A DNA stretch of 64,000 nt from Bacteroidota bacterium (lineage in GTDB: Bacteria; Bacteroidota; Bacteroidia; Chitinophagales; Chitinophagaceae), in contig VGFT01000002.1 of NCBI GenBank assembly GCA_016868775.1, positions 259,830 to 323,829 on the forward strand, given 5' to 3'. Positions 9,156 through 19,826 of this stretch are shown here, piece by piece. Under the pieces are notes generated by a model. It was not told the origin of the DNA and did no database searches. It saw only the letters and a program-made list of their open reading frames with translations. Numbering within the stretch: position 1 is the first letter of the stretch; each line of letters opens with the position of its first letter. The position numbers and the translations under genes were made by a program.

Positions 9156-10199
9156 ATGCGAGTAGTCTTAGTATCCATATTCATTTTGATTCAGGCTCTG
9201 TCGAACGCACAGCAACGACCGCATTATACGCAATACGTGATCAATCCCTTTATTATCAATCCGGCCATCGCAGGGATCGACAACTACACCGATCTTAAAA
9301 TGGCGATACGAGATCAGTGGGTTGGATTGCGCGGCGCGCCCAAGACCACTTATCTCAGTATTCATGGTCCCCTGGGCAAAAGTGATTACCGATCCTCCTC
9401 CACTTCGTTTGCCGTGCCCGGCGAAAATCCACGTGGAAAAGCCTATTGGGAAAATTATACCGCAGCAGAACCCCATCACGGCATCGGAATGAATTTGATC
9501 AACGATCGAACCGGTAGTTTCAATTTTTTCAGCGCGGCCCTTAGTTATGCGTATCATGTTGGGTTGAATCCGACCACCAACCTGTCGGGCGGATTCAGCG
9601 GTGGCGTCACCAAAGTATCGGTCGACAACACCCTGCACGATTACAATGGATCGGGAGATCAAAGCGATCCGGCAACCGGATCGGGATTTTTGACCGAATT
9701 GACCCGTATCAAACCGCAAATGGCCGCTGGTTTGTGGCTCTACTCCCGTAACTATTTCGTGGGCTTCTCGGCTCAGAACGTATTACCACAGACCCTCAAT
9801 TTTGTGGACGACAACACTGCTGTACTAACAAAAGGTCGATTCATTCCGCATCTGTTTTTGACAGCCGGCTATCGATTCCTGGTGGGGGATGACCTGAATG
9901 TCACGCCTTCCTTTATGCTGAAGTACATCCAGAACAGTTCCTTTCGTCAATATCAGCCCGAAGTAAACCTGAAGCTGCAGTACCGCGACCAACTCTGGAC
10001 CGGCGGGAGTTACCGGCTGGATGACGGCTATTCCGGTTACCTGGGTCTGAATGTGAGCAATACGTTCAACATCAGTTATTCTTTCGAAAAATCTGCAAAC
10101 AATAACATATTACGCGATTTCAATCGCGGCACACATGAAATGGTCTTTGGTTTTATTCTTGGAAATAAGTACAGCGAAAAATGTCCGCGTTGTTACTGA
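9156..10199 (+). CDS. PorP/SprF family type IX secretion outer-membrane protein
   Basis: Outer-membrane protein of 347 residues in the PorP/SprF family. A short signal peptide ends near SNAQQ. The classic family opening QRPHYTQYVINPFIINPAIAG follows, then DQWVGLRGAPKTTYLS and a run of amphipathic beta-strands. Proteins of this family are usually encoded directly after a large surface protein that carries the gliding-type C-terminal domain, and help secrete or attach it. Here the spacing is 3 nt, so the two are probably translationally linked. The transcript is closed by the hairpin at 10231-10249. Confidence 0.93.
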   Translation: MRVVLVSIFILIQALSNAQQRPHYTQYVINPFIINPAIAGIDNYTDLKMAIRDQWVGLRGAPKTTYLSIHGPLGKSDYRSSSTSFAVPGENPRGKAYWENYTAAEPHHGIGMNLINDRTGSFNFFSAALSYAYHVGLNPTTNLSGGFSGGVTKVSVDNTLHDYNGSGDQSDPATGSGFLTELTRIKPQMAAGLWLYSRNYFVGFSAQNVLPQTLNFVDDNTAVLTKGRFIPHLFLTAGYRFLVGDDLNVTPSFMLKYIQNSSFRQYQPEVNLKLQYRDQLWTGGSYRLDDGYSGYLGLNVSNTFNISYSFEKSANNNILRDFNRGTHEMVFGFILGNKYSEKCPRCY

Positions 10200-10230
10200 T
10201 CTGATAACAAAAGAAGTCAGCATAAAAAAA

Positions 10231-10249
10231 GTCCCGCCAGCGGCGGGAC
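10231..10249. terminator. Bidirectional intrinsic terminator
   Basis: Perfect 8-bp stem GTCCCGCC / GGCGGGAC with a 3-nt spacer, flanked by seven A on the left and a T-rich stretch on the right. It sits between the convergent porP/sprF and hppA genes and can serve both. Confidence 0.88.
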
Positions 10250-10272
10250 ATTTTACTTTTATCGTTTTCCGA

Positions 10273-12501
10273 TTATTGGATCGAAACTGTATTGGCCGGC
10301 TGAGTATTACCAGTAGCGGCAGGCATTTCGATGGATTTCGGAGCAGGCGTTTGTGTGGTGACGTTCTTGTTCATGTCGGCCAGGGTAGGGGCGATCACCA
10401 GCGATACGATCGACATGAGTTTGATGAGGATGTTCATCGACGGACCAGACGTATCCTTGAACGGATCCCCAACCGTGTCTCCGGTAACAGAGGCCTTGTG
10501 TGGGTCTGATTTCTTGTAATACATCTCTCCGTTGATCTCGACTCCTTTTTCAAAAGATTTCTTGGCATTGTCCCAAGCCCCACCGGCATTGTTTTGGAAC
10601 ATGCCCATAAGCACACCGCTCACCGTTGCACCGGCCAAGAAGCCGCCCAGGGCTTCCGGACCCATGAGAAATCCGATCAGCAGAGGTGAGACGATGGCAA
10701 TCGCGCCGGGAAGCATCATCTTACGAATAGACGCTTGGGTGGAGATGGCTACACATTTATCGTACTCCGGTTTGCCGGTTCCTTCCATGATGCCCGGGAT
10801 GCTGCGGAATTGACGACGAACTTCTTCCACCATACTCATCGCGGCTTCGCCCACAGCCCGAATGGCCAGCGAAGAGAAGAGTAGGGGAACCATTCCGCCA
10901 ACGAACAAGGCAGCCAATACATCTGCCTTATAGATATCGATGTGTTGATTGTCGGGCATCGCCACTCCGACAAAGGCCGCAAAAAGGGCCAGGGCGGTCA
11001 GTGCGGCAGAGGCAATAGCAAATCCTTTTCCGGTAGCTGCAGTCGTATTTCCAACTGCATCAAGAATATCAGTTTTTTCACGAACTTCTTTAGGAAGTTC
11101 ACTCATCTCGGCGATACCACCGGCATTATCGGCAATAGGACCAAAAGCATCGATGGCCAATTGCATAGCGGTTGTAGCCATCATACCGGCAGCGGCAATG
11201 GCTACGCCATAAAGACCCGCGAATTCATAAGAACCCCAGATGCCAGCAGCCAAAACTAGGATCGGCAGGAAAGTAGATTCCATGCCTACGGCAAGTCCGC
11301 CAATTACATTGGTGGCATGTCCGGTTGAAGACTGACGGATAATCGAGAGCACCGGGCGCTTGCCCATAGCAGTATAGTATTCGGTAATGATGGACATGAG
11401 CGTTCCAACGGCTAATCCAACCCCGATGGCACCGAGTACACCCCATTTGGTGAATTCAGCCCCACGAAGGATCATAGTTTCTGGAAGGATATAATTTACC
11501 AATCCGAAAGAGGCGATCGCGGTTAGAACGATCGATCCCCAGTTGCCCATATTCAACGCTTTTTGAACGGTATCGGTATTCAGACCGGCGTTTTCACTAA
11601 TGCGCACGAACCAGGTTCCGATTATCGAGAAAATGATTCCCACGCCAGCGATCAACATCGGAAGTAGGATGGGGGCTAACCCACCAAAAGCATCAACAGA
11701 TTTTGTTTCTTGTCCCAGTACCATGGTAGCTAGTACCGTGGCCACATACGATCCAAACAGGTCCGCACCCATTCCGGCCACATCACCCACATTATCGCCC
11801 ACATTATCAGCGATGGTGGCGGGGTTACGGGGATCGTCTTCCGGGATGCCGGCTTCCACTTTTCCAACAAGGTCGGCACCCACGTCAGCGGCTTTGGTAT
11901 AGATTCCACCACCTACACGGGCGAAAAGTGCGATTGACTCGGCTCCGAGTGAAAAACCGGTCAGCACTTCGATGGTGCGGAGCATTTCAGCATTGAAAAC
12001 ATCCGTTCCATTGGCAAGATCGCCAACGAAATAGGCTTTGAGAATAAAATAAAGTCCGCCCAGTCCCAATACGGCCAGTCCGGCTACACCCAATCCCATT
12101 ACTGCCCCACCGGTGAACGAAACGTTCAGGGCTTTGCTTAGACTGGTACGCGCGGCTTGTGCGGTACGGACGTTTGCCTTGGTGGCCACGCTCATACCCA
12201 CATAACCGGCAAAAGCACTGAAAATAGCACCCAGCACAAACGATACGGCAATCAGTACGTGGGAGTGGGGGTTACGGGTGGCCATGAAAGCCAGAAGGAG
12301 GGCTACAACGACCACGAAATACCCCAGGATTTTCAATTCTGCCCGCAAGAAGGCCATGGCTCCTTCAGCGATGTAGTTGCTGATCTCTTTCATGCGGTCG
12401 GTTCCGGAATCTTGTTTGCCTACCCAGTTGTATTTGATCAGGGTATAGAGGAGTCCGACCAGTCCCATCAAGGGCACCCAAATAAATAGATTGTTCATCA
12501 T
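10273..12501 (-). CDS. hppA: Membrane-bound K+-dependent type pyrophosphatase (ion pump)
   Basis: Integral membrane pyrophosphatase of 742 residues that couples PPi hydrolysis to H+ and/or Na+ export. Many hydrophobic segments run through the whole length. Substrate-binding motifs are clear: [33 protein letters not shown] and a C-terminal [10 protein letters not shown]. The sequence [10 protein letters not shown] carries alanine where K+-independent enzymes carry lysine, which assigns it to the K+-dependent subclass (established family marker). Whether it pumps Na+ or H+ cannot be settled by eye. The start is MM at 12501/12498. The leader carries a promoter element and a hairpin with a T-run. 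Confidence 0.95.
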   Translation of the reverse strand: MMNNLFIWVPLMGLVGLLYTLIKYNWVGKQDSGTDRMKEISNYIAEGAMAFLRAELKILGYFVVVVALLLAFMATRNPHSHVLIAVSFVLGAIFSAFAGYVGMSVATKANVRTAQAARTSLSKALNVSFTGGAVMGLGVAGLAVLGLGGLYFILKAYFVGDLANGTDVFNAEMLRTIEVLTGFSLGAESIALFARVGGGIYTKAADVGADLVGKVEAGIPEDDPRNPATIADNVGDNVGDVAGMGADLFGSYVATVLATMVLGQETKSVDAFGGLAPILLPMLIAGVGIIFSIIGTWFVRISENAGLNTDTVQKALNMGNWGSIVLTAIASFGLVNYILPETMILRGAEFTKWGVLGAIGVGLAVGTLMSIITEYYTAMGKRPVLSIIRQSSTGHATNVIGGLAVGMESTFLPILVLAAGIWGSYEFAGLYGVAIAAAGMMATTAMQLAIDAFGPIADNAGGIAEMSELPKEVREKTDILDAVGNTTAATGKGFAIASAALTALALFAAFVGVAMPDNQHIDIYKADVLAALFVGGMVPLLFSSLAIRAVGEAAMSMVEEVRRQFRSIPGIMEGTGKPEYDKCVAISTQASIRKMMLPGAIAIVSPLLIGFLMGPEALGGFLAGATVSGVLMGMFQNNAGGAWDNAKKSFEKGVEINGEMYYKKSDPHKASVTGDTVGDPFKDTSGPSMNILIKLMSIVSLVIAPTLADMNKNVTTQTPAPKSIEMPAATGNTQPANTVSIQ

Positions 12502-12527
12502 ACGTTAGCTTGGTGTTTCAAAAAAAA

Positions 12528-12542
12528 CGGCTGATTCAGCCG
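12528..12542 (-). promoter_or_regulatory. Hairpin plus U-run in the hppA leader
   Basis: A perfect inverted repeat CGGCTGATTCAGCCG is followed on the minus strand by eight T (12527-12520), 19 nt before the hppA start. It has the form of a small intrinsic terminator but lies downstream of hppA's own promoter element, with no other minus-strand gene upstream. It could be an attenuator or a 5' stabilising stem-loop. Confidence 0.5.
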
Positions 12543-12547
12543 GGTCG

Positions 12548-12555
12548 CAAAGATA
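12548..12555 (-). promoter_or_regulatory. -7 promoter element TATCTTTG of hppA
   Basis: Exact TAnnTTTG match on the minus strand, 46 nt before the hppA start. The leader hairpin lies only 5 nt downstream of it. Confidence 0.55.
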
Positions 12556-12588
12556 AGGGCTGAGGCCATTATTTTCGAGGGGGACGGG

Positions 12589-12596
12589 TATATTTG
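12589..12596 (+). promoter_or_regulatory. -7 promoter element TATATTTG of serA
   Basis: Exact TAnnTTTG match ending 3 nt before the ATG at 12600. The mRNA is expected to start at or within a few nt of the initiation codon. Confidence 0.6.
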
Positions 12597-12599
12597 CCC

Positions 12600-13829
12600 A
12601 TGGCTCTAACCAGTTACCCCAAGGAGAAAATCCAGATCCTTTTTTTGGAGAATATCAGCGAATCGGCCGCCCGAAATTTCAGGGCGCAGGGCTATTCACA
12701 GGTGAACCGGATCGGCAAGGCGTTGACGGAAGATGAGTTGGTGGAGGCCGTACGGAATGTCCACATCCTAGGTATCCGCTCCAAGTCTCAGATCACCCCC
12801 CGGGTTTTGAACGCTGCAAAAAAGCTACAGGCCATCGGCTGTTTTTGCATCGGAGTGAACCAAGTGGATCTAGATGCTGCTCGCAAGAACGGGGTAGTGG
12901 TTTTCAACGCGCCCTATTCCAACACCCGCTCGGTGGCGGAATTGGTGATTGGGTCCTCGATTATGCTGATCCGACGCATCCCCGATAAAAATAAAGCGGC
13001 CCATAAGGGTATTTGGATGAAAGAAGCCAGCCGCAGTTATGAATTGCGCGCAAAGACACTCGGCATTATCGGATACGGAAACATCGGCAGCCAGGTGAGT
13101 GTACTGGCCGAATCGATGGGTATGCGCATTATTTTTTATGACATCGAGACCAAATTGCCACTGGGAAATGCTATTGATGGTAAATCGTTAAAAGAAGTTT
13201 TATCGAATTCCGATATCGTTACGTTGCATGTTCCGGAAACCCCGCAAACCAAGAACCTGATCGGGAAAGCCCAATTAAAGCACTGCAAGAAGGGCGCTAT
13301 CCTGATCAATTATGCCCGCGGTGAGGTCGTGGATCTGGAGGCGTTGCGAAAAGAGATTTTATCGGGACAAATTGGCGGCGCGGCGGTAGACGTATTTCCG
13401 GTGGAGCCCGAAAAGAATGGCGATCGGTTTCAGACACCGCTGCAAGATCTGCCCAACGTAATTCTAACCCCGCACATAGGCGGAAGCACCGAGGAAGCCC
13501 AGGCAAACATCGGAGAGGATGTCAGTCAAAAAATGCTACAGTATTTGGAGCGAGGAGTGACTTTAGGGTCGCATACGGTTCCGGCACTGGCTTTGCCGCC
13601 TCAAGAAGGCAGCCATCGTATTCTCCACATTCACGCCAACCAACCCGGCGTATTGTCGGCCATTAACGGACAACTTTCCAAAAACAACATCAACATCCTT
13701 GGGCAGTACCTGAAAACCAATTCTCAGATCGGTTATGTAGTGTTGGATGTCGACAAGCGGTTATCGACCCAGGCGATGAGCCTGCTTAAAGAGGTTAAGG
13801 GCACTATCAAAGTCCGGATGCTCTACTAA
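12600..13829 (+). CDS. serA: D-3-phosphoglycerate dehydrogenase
   Basis: First enzyme of serine synthesis, oxidising 3-phosphoglycerate with NAD. At 409 residues it matches the E. coli-type SerA with one C-terminal ACT domain. Visible are the Rossmann motif GYGNIGSQ, the NYARGEVVD arginine motif, the DVFPVEPEKN glutamate and TPHIGGSTEEAQ with the catalytic histidine. The last ~75 residues (HRILHIHANQPGVLSAIN onward) form the ACT domain that usually binds serine for feedback inhibition. I use the ATG at 12600, because an upstream TTG at 12594 lies inside the promoter element. Confidence 0.96.
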   Translation: MALTSYPKEKIQILFLENISESAARNFRAQGYSQVNRIGKALTEDELVEAVRNVHILGIRSKSQITPRVLNAAKKLQAIGCFCIGVNQVDLDAARKNGVVVFNAPYSNTRSVAELVIGSSIMLIRRIPDKNKAAHKGIWMKEASRSYELRAKTLGIIGYGNIGSQVSVLAESMGMRIIFYDIETKLPLGNAIDGKSLKEVLSNSDIVTLHVPETPQTKNLIGKAQLKHCKKGAILINYARGEVVDLEALRKEILSGQIGGAAVDVFPVEPEKNGDRFQTPLQDLPNVILTPHIGGSTEEAQANIGEDVSQKMLQYLERGVTLGSHTVPALALPPQEGSHRILHIHANQPGVLSAINGQLSKNNINILGQYLKTNSQIGYVVLDVDKRLSTQAMSLLKEVKGTIKVRMLY

Positions 13830-13887
13830 CATCTCAATATATTATTCTCATAATTTACATTATGTTAAGTAATATAGTGATAAAAAA

Positions 13888-13904
13888 GCCATCTCTGGGA
13901 TGGC
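13888..13904 (-). terminator. Intrinsic terminator of the TPR gene
   Basis: Stem GCCATC / GATGGC with a 5-nt loop, followed on the minus strand by six T (13887-13882). It lies 13 nt after the stop of the 13918-15258 gene. Confidence 0.75.
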
Positions 13905-13917
13905 CTCCTTATAGAAC

Positions 13918-15258
13918 TTATTTTACACTATCGTAGGTATCGTTCCATTTCTTTGCCTCTGCCCCCCATTTAGCGGCAAGAGCAGGATCTTTGACGGCGC
14001 GTTTTTGCTTGGACTCATAGATCTCAGCCAAATAACCGGCTATGTTCTTGTATTGTTGTTTTTCACGCGGGTCGAGTGTTTTGAGGCCGGCGTATAATTT
14101 GGCTGTAAGCAAATACGGTTCCAGGATTATGTCCATAGCTTCCAGATATTCTTTATCAAGTTGTTCACGCTTGGCGATATCGGCCGGGCTGGCTTTTGTT
14201 CCGGGTTTGGTTCTCTTTTGTAATTCTTCTGCAAATTTTCTACGCTCCTCGTTTGCCAGTTCTTTCTTAATTACATAATAGTTGCCTAGGTATTGGTGAT
14301 TCTTTATTTCCTCAGGACGAAGTTGGGCACATTTTTTTAGTGAGGTAAGCATGTCGGATTCCCATTGTGCTTTTTCAGTAGGTATTGCATCCCCTTCCTG
14401 AACATTTGCCAATGTATCATAGAGATAGGTCCAGCGCAATTCATGAGCCTTGTAACTATCAGGGTTATTTTGTATGAACCCGTTTAAAGCGCTCATCTTT
14501 TCTGCAATACTCTCCACTATTCCCACTGTAAAATCGAGTTCATCCAGTTTGAAAAATTCAGTTTCAGGATAAAGGGAAGCTCCCAAAGATTTGAACTTTT
14601 CAAAGTTTATCAGGTCCTTTGAAAGGAAGTTATAACGTACCAGGTATTGATAAACTATCTCAAAATCGGGTCCAGCCACCTTGCCATCGGCTAAACGCTT
14701 GTATGCCATCACCGCAACCTCATTATTGTTGGCCCGCTCCGCTACAAATCCGGTTAGGATCAACAAATTTGTGTCTAGTGGAAAATTCAATATTGATTTT
14801 CCGATCAGAAAATCAGAATAGTAAATAGCTTTTTCAAGTTTTGGAATAGCGGTTTCCCAATTTTTGGCATTGTAATCGGTTAACCCCTGGTTGTAATAAT
14901 TATAATAAATGTTGATGGGGCCATTCTTATACAAATCTTCCTCGTTCATCTTCTTTAGGTCGGGTTCCATCGATTTGTACTTTTCAAACGCATTGTGCGC
15001 CTCCTCTACCAGTGCGTTGCCGGTTGGCTTGGCACGATTTTCATCCGACATGGATAGAGACGCATAGATGGCCGTCTTTAAGATGTAAGCTTCTGCCTTG
15101 GCCATGAACTTTTGGTTGCTGGCGGCCTTGTCAATTTCGGCTTTTGCTTTGTCGGTTTGTCCCAGCAGCGTTAATGTTTTGACTGATTCAATACTTTGCG
15201 ACCAGCCGACCAGGGATAGGCTGATATTTGCGAATACGAGTAAGAGGATCTTTTTCAT
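13918..15258 (-). CDS. Secreted tetratricopeptide-repeat-like protein
   Basis: Exported helical protein of 446 residues. A signal peptide (MKKILLLVFANISLSLVGWSQ) is followed by TPR-like helices, for example ESVKTLTLLGQTDKAKAEID and YNQGLTDYNAKNWETAIPK. The C-terminal part is rich in K, E and Y. It probably acts as a periplasmic or outer-membrane-associated scaffold; no enzymatic motif is visible. It lies 15 nt downstream of gyrA on the same strand, so it may be co-transcribed with it. A clear terminator follows. Confidence 0.78.
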   Translation of the reverse strand: MKKILLLVFANISLSLVGWSQSIESVKTLTLLGQTDKAKAEIDKAASNQKFMAKAEAYILKTAIYASLSMSDENRAKPTGNALVEEAHNAFEKYKSMEPDLKKMNEEDLYKNGPINIYYNYYNQGLTDYNAKNWETAIPKLEKAIYYSDFLIGKSILNFPLDTNLLILTGFVAERANNNEVAVMAYKRLADGKVAGPDFEIVYQYLVRYNFLSKDLINFEKFKSLGASLYPETEFFKLDELDFTVGIVESIAEKMSALNGFIQNNPDSYKAHELRWTYLYDTLANVQEGDAIPTEKAQWESDMLTSLKKCAQLRPEEIKNHQYLGNYYVIKKELANEERRKFAEELQKRTKPGTKASPADIAKREQLDKEYLEAMDIILEPYLLTAKLYAGLKTLDPREKQQYKNIAGYLAEIYESKQKRAVKDPALAAKWGAEAKKWNDTYDSVK

Positions 15259-15273
15259 TTAGATGAATTTATA

Positions 15274-17859
15274 TTATTCGGTGGGCGGTGTTTCGAGTGA
15301 GGATGTGTTTGGCTCGCTCGGGGTTGCGGGAGTTGCATTATCGGAGATGTTAATATTCTCCTCTCCTTCTTCAGCGGATTTATCATCGAGGTTGGTGATG
15401 GCAGCAATCTCATCACCTTCATCGAGGCGAATCAGTTTTACGCCTTGCGTGGCCCTACCCTGCTCGCTGATACCACTCACCGGCATGCGGATCGTGACGC
15501 CGCTCTTGCAGGTGATTATGATGTCCTCTTGCCCGGCTACGTCCAACAAACCTACCAACGATCCGGTTTTATCGGTCACGTTGATGGTCTTTACACCTTT
15601 CCCGCCCCGGTTTGTGAAGCGGTATTCATCGATTGGCGTTCGTTTGCCATATCCTTTTTCACTGACCACCAAAACCGTCCGATCCGATTGAATGCTCGGA
15701 TTCACACAGATCATGCCCACCACCGAATCGTTTTCGCCTTCCACTTCGATGCCGGCTACGCCGATGGCACCTCGACCGGTGGGACGTACTTTCTCCTCTG
15801 AAAAACGAATGGCACGGCCACTTTGCACCGCCAACATGATCTCGCAGGATCCGTCGGTCATACGGGCTTGCAACAATTCATCGCCTTCCACGATGGTGAT
15901 CGCGTTCACACCCGTTTGACGGGGACGGGAGAAATCTTCCAAGGCCGTTTTCTTGATCACGCCTTTTTTGGTACAGAGCACGATGTTGTGTTGGGCGACG
16001 AAGGCCTCGTCTTTCAAATCTTTAACATCGATGATGGCTCGTACTTTATCGTCAGGCGGCAACTGCATCAAATTCTGAATGGCCCTTCCTTTTCCGGTCT
16101 TCTCCCCTTCCGGGATCTCCCACACATTCAGCCAATAACATCTTCCTTTTTCCGTAAAGAACAGAAGTGTATGGTGGGAAGAGGCAACGAAAAGATGTTC
16201 GATGTAATCTTCTTCGCGGGTTCTTCCGCCAATAACCCCTCTCCCGCCCCTTCGCTGCGCCCGGTATTCGTCAGCCGGTGTACGCTTGATGTATCCCAGA
16301 TGCGAGATGGTGATTACCACATTTTCTTCCTTGATAAGATCTTTGAGCTTCACTTCATCGTCGAGGTACGTGATCTCGGTCTTCCGCGTATCTCCGAATT
16401 TGTCTTTGATCTCCAGCAATTCAGTCTTGATGATGCCATACCGCATTCCCTCATCGCTCAGGAGTTGCTCTAGGTAGGCGATCAGTTTCATCAGCTCATC
16501 GTACTCAGCACGGATCTTATCGCGCTCCATGCCGGTCAGCCGCTGCAAGCGCAATTCCAAAATGGCCTTTGCCTGGATTTCATCTAATCCCCAGCCGGCA
16601 TTGACCAAATTATCTTTTGCCTCCTCCGGGTTGGGTGATTTACGGATTAGGGCGATCACTTCGTCGAGGTGATCCAGCGCGATTAAATATCCCTTGAGAA
16701 TATGCGCGCGTTTCTGGGCCTCATTCAGTTCAAAACGGGTACGACGCACTACCACCTCGTGCCGGAATTCGACAAATTCCGAGATAAGATCTTTTAGATT
16801 CAGCGTACGCGGCCGACCCTTGACGATTGCCACGTTGTTGATCCCATAAGAAGTCTGGAGATCGGTGAATTTATACAGCTGGTTGATGATCACATTGGCG
16901 ATGGCATCTTTTTTGAGATCCAGTACCAGCCGGGTTCCGTCTTTTTGCGTGGATTCATTGTTGATGTTGGAAACCCCCTCGATCACTTTATCATTGACCA
17001 GTTCGCCGATCCGGTTGACCAGCGCATCGCGGTTCACCTGATAGGGAACCTCCGTGATGATGATCTGCTCGCGTCCATTAGCCTTTGCTTCCACACTCAG
17101 TTTTCCACGCACCACTACCCGTCCCCTTCCGGTATGCATGGCCAACCGCACGCCTTCCATGCCATAGATCACGCCGCCCGTCGGAAAATCCGGGGCTTTG
17201 ATGTATTGCATCAGCGATTCAATATCGATCTGTCGGTTGTCGATATAGGCCACACACCCATCGATTACTTCCGAGAGGTTATGCGGCATCATGTTGGTGG
17301 CCATTCCCACCGCGATGCCACTGGAACCATTTACCAAAAGTTGAGGAATGCGGGTGGGCAGAACAGTGGGTTCTTTTTCTGAATCGTCAAAATTCAATTG
17401 GAAATCTACCGTGTCCTTGTCAATATCATCCAATAAATGTTCCGCCAAGCGCTCCAGACGAGCTTCTGTATAACGCATGGCTGCCGGTCCGTCACCATCC
17501 TGGTTCCCGAAATTTCCTTGTCCGTCAATGGTTGGGTACCGCATGCTCCACTCCTGTGCCATGCGTACCATGGCATCGTAAACCGATGAATCGCCGTGCG
17601 GGTGGTATTTACCCAATACCTCTCCCACGATACGTGCAGATTTCTTGTAGGGTTTATTGAAGTTGATGCCCAGTTCGTTCATGGCATAGAGGACGCGCCG
17701 GTGTACAGGTTTGAGTCCGTCTCGCACATCGGGCAGGGCCCGCCCTACGATCACCGACATCGAGTAATCGATGTAGGCCGTTTTCATCTGCTCCTCGATC
17801 TGTACCGGTAAGATCCGGTCCTGATCCTGCGTCCGCTCGGGTGTACGATTTTCGTCCAT
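15274..17859 (-). CDS. gyrA: DNA gyrase subunit A
   Basis: Breakage-reunion subunit of DNA gyrase, 861 residues. The catalytic tyrosine is Tyr130 in [10 protein letters not shown]. The quinolone-resistance region reads [12 protein letters not shown], with Ser91 and Asp95 at the positions of E. coli S83 and D87, that is, the usual sensitive residues. The GyrA-box (QRRGGRG), which marks gyrase rather than topoisomerase IV, opens the C-terminal beta-pinwheel region. The C-terminus is acidic ([11 protein letters not shown]). The start ATG is at 17859, about 72 nt downstream of a TACATTTG element. Confidence 0.97.
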   Translation of the reverse strand: MDENRTPERTQDQDRILPVQIEEQMKTAYIDYSMSVIVGRALPDVRDGLKPVHRRVLYAMNELGINFNKPYKKSARIVGEVLGKYHPHGDSSVYDAMVRMAQEWSMRYPTIDGQGNFGNQDGDGPAAMRYTEARLERLAEHLLDDIDKDTVDFQLNFDDSEKEPTVLPTRIPQLLVNGSSGIAVGMATNMMPHNLSEVIDGCVAYIDNRQIDIESLMQYIKAPDFPTGGVIYGMEGVRLAMHTGRGRVVVRGKLSVEAKANGREQIIITEVPYQVNRDALVNRIGELVNDKVIEGVSNINNESTQKDGTRLVLDLKKDAIANVIINQLYKFTDLQTSYGINNVAIVKGRPRTLNLKDLISEFVEFRHEVVVRRTRFELNEAQKRAHILKGYLIALDHLDEVIALIRKSPNPEEAKDNLVNAGWGLDEIQAKAILELRLQRLTGMERDKIRAEYDELMKLIAYLEQLLSDEGMRYGIIKTELLEIKDKFGDTRKTEITYLDDEVKLKDLIKEENVVITISHLGYIKRTPADEYRAQRRGGRGVIGGRTREEDYIEHLFVASSHHTLLFFTEKGRCYWLNVWEIPEGEKTGKGRAIQNLMQLPPDDKVRAIIDVKDLKDEAFVAQHNIVLCTKKGVIKKTALEDFSRPRQTGVNAITIVEGDELLQARMTDGSCEIMLAVQSGRAIRFSEEKVRPTGRGAIGVAGIEVEGENDSVVGMICVNPSIQSDRTVLVVSEKGYGKRTPIDEYRFTNRGGKGVKTINVTDKTGSLVGLLDVAGQEDIIITCKSGVTIRMPVSGISEQGRATQGVKLIRLDEGDEIAAITNLDDKSAEEGEENINISDNATPATPSEPNTSSLETPPTE

Positions 17860-17931
17860 CTGAAAACACCTGTTTTTTTACCCTTCGATCGACTTTCCAG
17901 GGGGTGGAAAAACGATCGAAATACAGGACGA

Positions 17932-17939
17932 CAAATGTA
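17932..17939 (-). promoter_or_regulatory. -7 promoter element TACATTTG of gyrA
   Basis: Exact TAnnTTTG match on the minus strand, giving a leader of roughly 65-70 nt before the gyrA start. Between them lies the inverted pair CGATCGA / TCGATCG-like around 17887-17920. Confidence 0.5.
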
Positions 17940-18097
17940 GTTTTTTCCATCGGTAGAACGGGGTAAAAACAGCTGCTTTTTAGACGGAAAATCGAGTGGT
18001 TTTATCCACGAATGTGAATTACTTTATTTGTCGAACTTTTATGCCAAAAACCAGGGGGATCCCTGTCTTGACTAGTAGAAAACGCGAACTTCGCAGC

Positions 18098-19411
18098 ATG
18101 TCGAAAATTCTTTTGTACGGAGCGGGAAAATCGGCCACCGTACTGATCGATTACCTGGTGGTACAATGTTCCCGGTTGAAGATCGGGCTGGAGGTGGTAG
18201 ATGCTTTTCCGGAACTGGCAAAACAAAAATTGCTAGAGGCTTGCCGCCTTGCATCCGTTCCGGAAGCGGTGTTTCAGGCCAATTGTTATTCGATCGATTC
18301 GGAAGAGGAGCGCAGCGCCAGCATTTCTTCCGCCTCCCTGGTCATATCCCTTTTGCCCCCTCACCTGCATGCAGTTGTGGCAGCCGTTTGCTTGTCGCTG
18401 CAGAAATCACTTTTTACGGCCTCTTATTTGGATGACACGGTATTGTCCGTGCAAGACGAGATTGCGTCTAAGGGACTTCTTTTTCTCTATGAAATGGGGC
18501 TCGATCCGGGGATCGATCACATGAGTCTTCTGTTGCTACTCGATCAAATCCGGCAACGGGGCGGTCGTCCGACAGAGATCCATTCGCATTGCGGGGGACT
18601 GGTCGCCCCCACCAGCGATGACAACATCTGGCATTATAAGATCAGCTGGAATCCAAAGAATGTGGTCATGGCCGGAAAAGCCGGTGCTAAATACTTGGAA
18701 GACGGAACAATACAGACCCGCACCCATGCGCAGTTATTCGAAACCTTGAATTTGGTAGAGGTGCCCGGAGCGGGACCGCTCGCCTATTATCCTAACCGTG
18801 ATTCACTTCGATATCTTGATCTCTATGGCATGTCTGAAATGCGCACGTTTTTGCGAACAACGTTGCGTCATCCTGATTTTATTCAGGGTTGGCACGAGCT
18901 CGTGCGTTTGGGGATGACCGACGATGAGCGACGGATCGATTTGTCGCCACAGATTTCCCTGGCGGAGGCATTGGTCAAGTGTTGTCCGTTGAACGATTCC
19001 CTTTCTCCCGATTTGCGTGACTTGCTGAATGATTTGGGTTGGGCCGATCGGGATACCCGCGTACCCTTTTCACAGGTAACGCCTGCTCAATTGCTTCAGT
19101 TTTGTATGGAGAACAAATGGGTGTTGAAACCGGCCGATAAAGACCGTATCGTTATGCTGCATGAGATCGAGTACCTGCAGCAATCGAAAAAAAAGAAAAT
19201 AAGGAGTTGGTTCATTCAAGATGGCGAAGATTCGGTTCGTACGGCAATGGCAAAAACAGTCGGACTGCCCCTGGGCATTGCCGCCATTCAATATGTAACC
19301 GGTAAGATTCAGGTTCGCGGCTTGAGGATTCCTACCCTGCCGGAGATCTATCTGCCGGTGTTGGAGGCGTTAAAAGAATATGGGATCGATTTTCAGGAGT
19401 CGGAAGGTTAG
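18098..19411 (+). CDS. Saccharopine dehydrogenase-like oxidoreductase
   Basis: 438-residue NAD(P)-binding enzyme of the saccharopine dehydrogenase (Lys9-like) family. The N-terminus is a Rossmann strand-turn (ILLYGAGKSATVLIDYL). The central part has the family segment YEMGLDPGIDHMS, and further on HCGGLVAPTSDDNIWHYKISWNPKN, typical of the saccharopine reductase C-terminal half. The start at 18098 puts the dinucleotide motif at residue ~8, as usual. An ATG at 18041 would add 19 residues and cannot be excluded. Probable role in lysine catabolism or a related step; the actual substrate is not proven. The 3' end overlaps the convergent EVE gene by 4 bp. Confidence 0.87.
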   Translation: MSKILLYGAGKSATVLIDYLVVQCSRLKIGLEVVDAFPELAKQKLLEACRLASVPEAVFQANCYSIDSEEERSASISSASLVISLLPPHLHAVVAAVCLSLQKSLFTASYLDDTVLSVQDEIASKGLLFLYEMGLDPGIDHMSLLLLLDQIRQRGGRPTEIHSHCGGLVAPTSDDNIWHYKISWNPKNVVMAGKAGAKYLEDGTIQTRTHAQLFETLNLVEVPGAGPLAYYPNRDSLRYLDLYGMSEMRTFLRTTLRHPDFIQGWHELVRLGMTDDERRIDLSPQISLAEALVKCCPLNDSLSPDLRDLLNDLGWADRDTRVPFSQVTPAQLLQFCMENKWVLKPADKDRIVMLHEIEYLQQSKKKKIRSWFIQDGEDSVRTAMAKTVGLPLGIAAIQYVTGKIQVRGLRIPTLPEIYLPVLEALKEYGIDFQESEG

Positions 19412-19815
19412 TGTCCGGCCATTTTCATCACCCATCCCCACTCTTCCGGGGTAACGGGCTGAACGGATAAGCGTCCAAGACGAACCAAGGCCATATTTGC
19501 TAATTTTTTTTCTGCTTTGATGGCAGCCAGCGGAACGGTTTTCTTCAAGGTGAGGTGTGGCTTTACCTCTACGACCACCCAATTGGGATCGTCGCTGGTT
19601 GGGTCGGGATATGCTTCTTTGACGATCTGCATCACGCCCACGATCTCTACTCCCTCGTTGCTGTGATAGAAAAAAGCCAAATCGCCTTTTTTCATGGCGC
19701 GCAGGTTGTTTCGGGCGCCATAATTGCGCACGCCATCCCAAAAAGTTTTTTTATCCTTCAGCAATTGATCCCAGGAGTACTTGAAGGGTTCGGATTTCAT
19801 CAGCCAGAATGCCAT
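19408..19815 (-). CDS. EVE (PUA-like) domain protein
   Basis: 135-residue EVE-domain protein of the thymocyte nuclear protein 1 family. It opens MAFWLMKSEPFKYSWDQL and continues with WDGVRNYGARNNLRAM and DLAFFYHS, the recognisable core of the family. The fold binds modified bases in DNA or RNA in other systems, but a specific role for this stand-alone bacterial form is not established. The chosen ATG at 19815 lies 11 nt after the stop of the lutA-like gene, so the two form an operon. Longer upstream starts would overlap lutA heavily and lack family residues. Confidence 0.9.
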   Translation of the reverse strand: MAFWLMKSEPFKYSWDQLLKDKKTFWDGVRNYGARNNLRAMKKGDLAFFYHSNEGVEIVGVMQIVKEAYPDPTSDDPNWVVVEVKPHLTLKKTVPLAAIKAEKKLANMALVRLGRLSVQPVTPEEWGWVMKMAGH

Positions 19816-19826
19816 ATGAGTATTTT

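Noticed and set aside
15823-16473. Plus-strand reading frame of 216 codons opposite gyrA
   Set aside because: It is antisense to well-conserved gyrA and lacks any protein family features.
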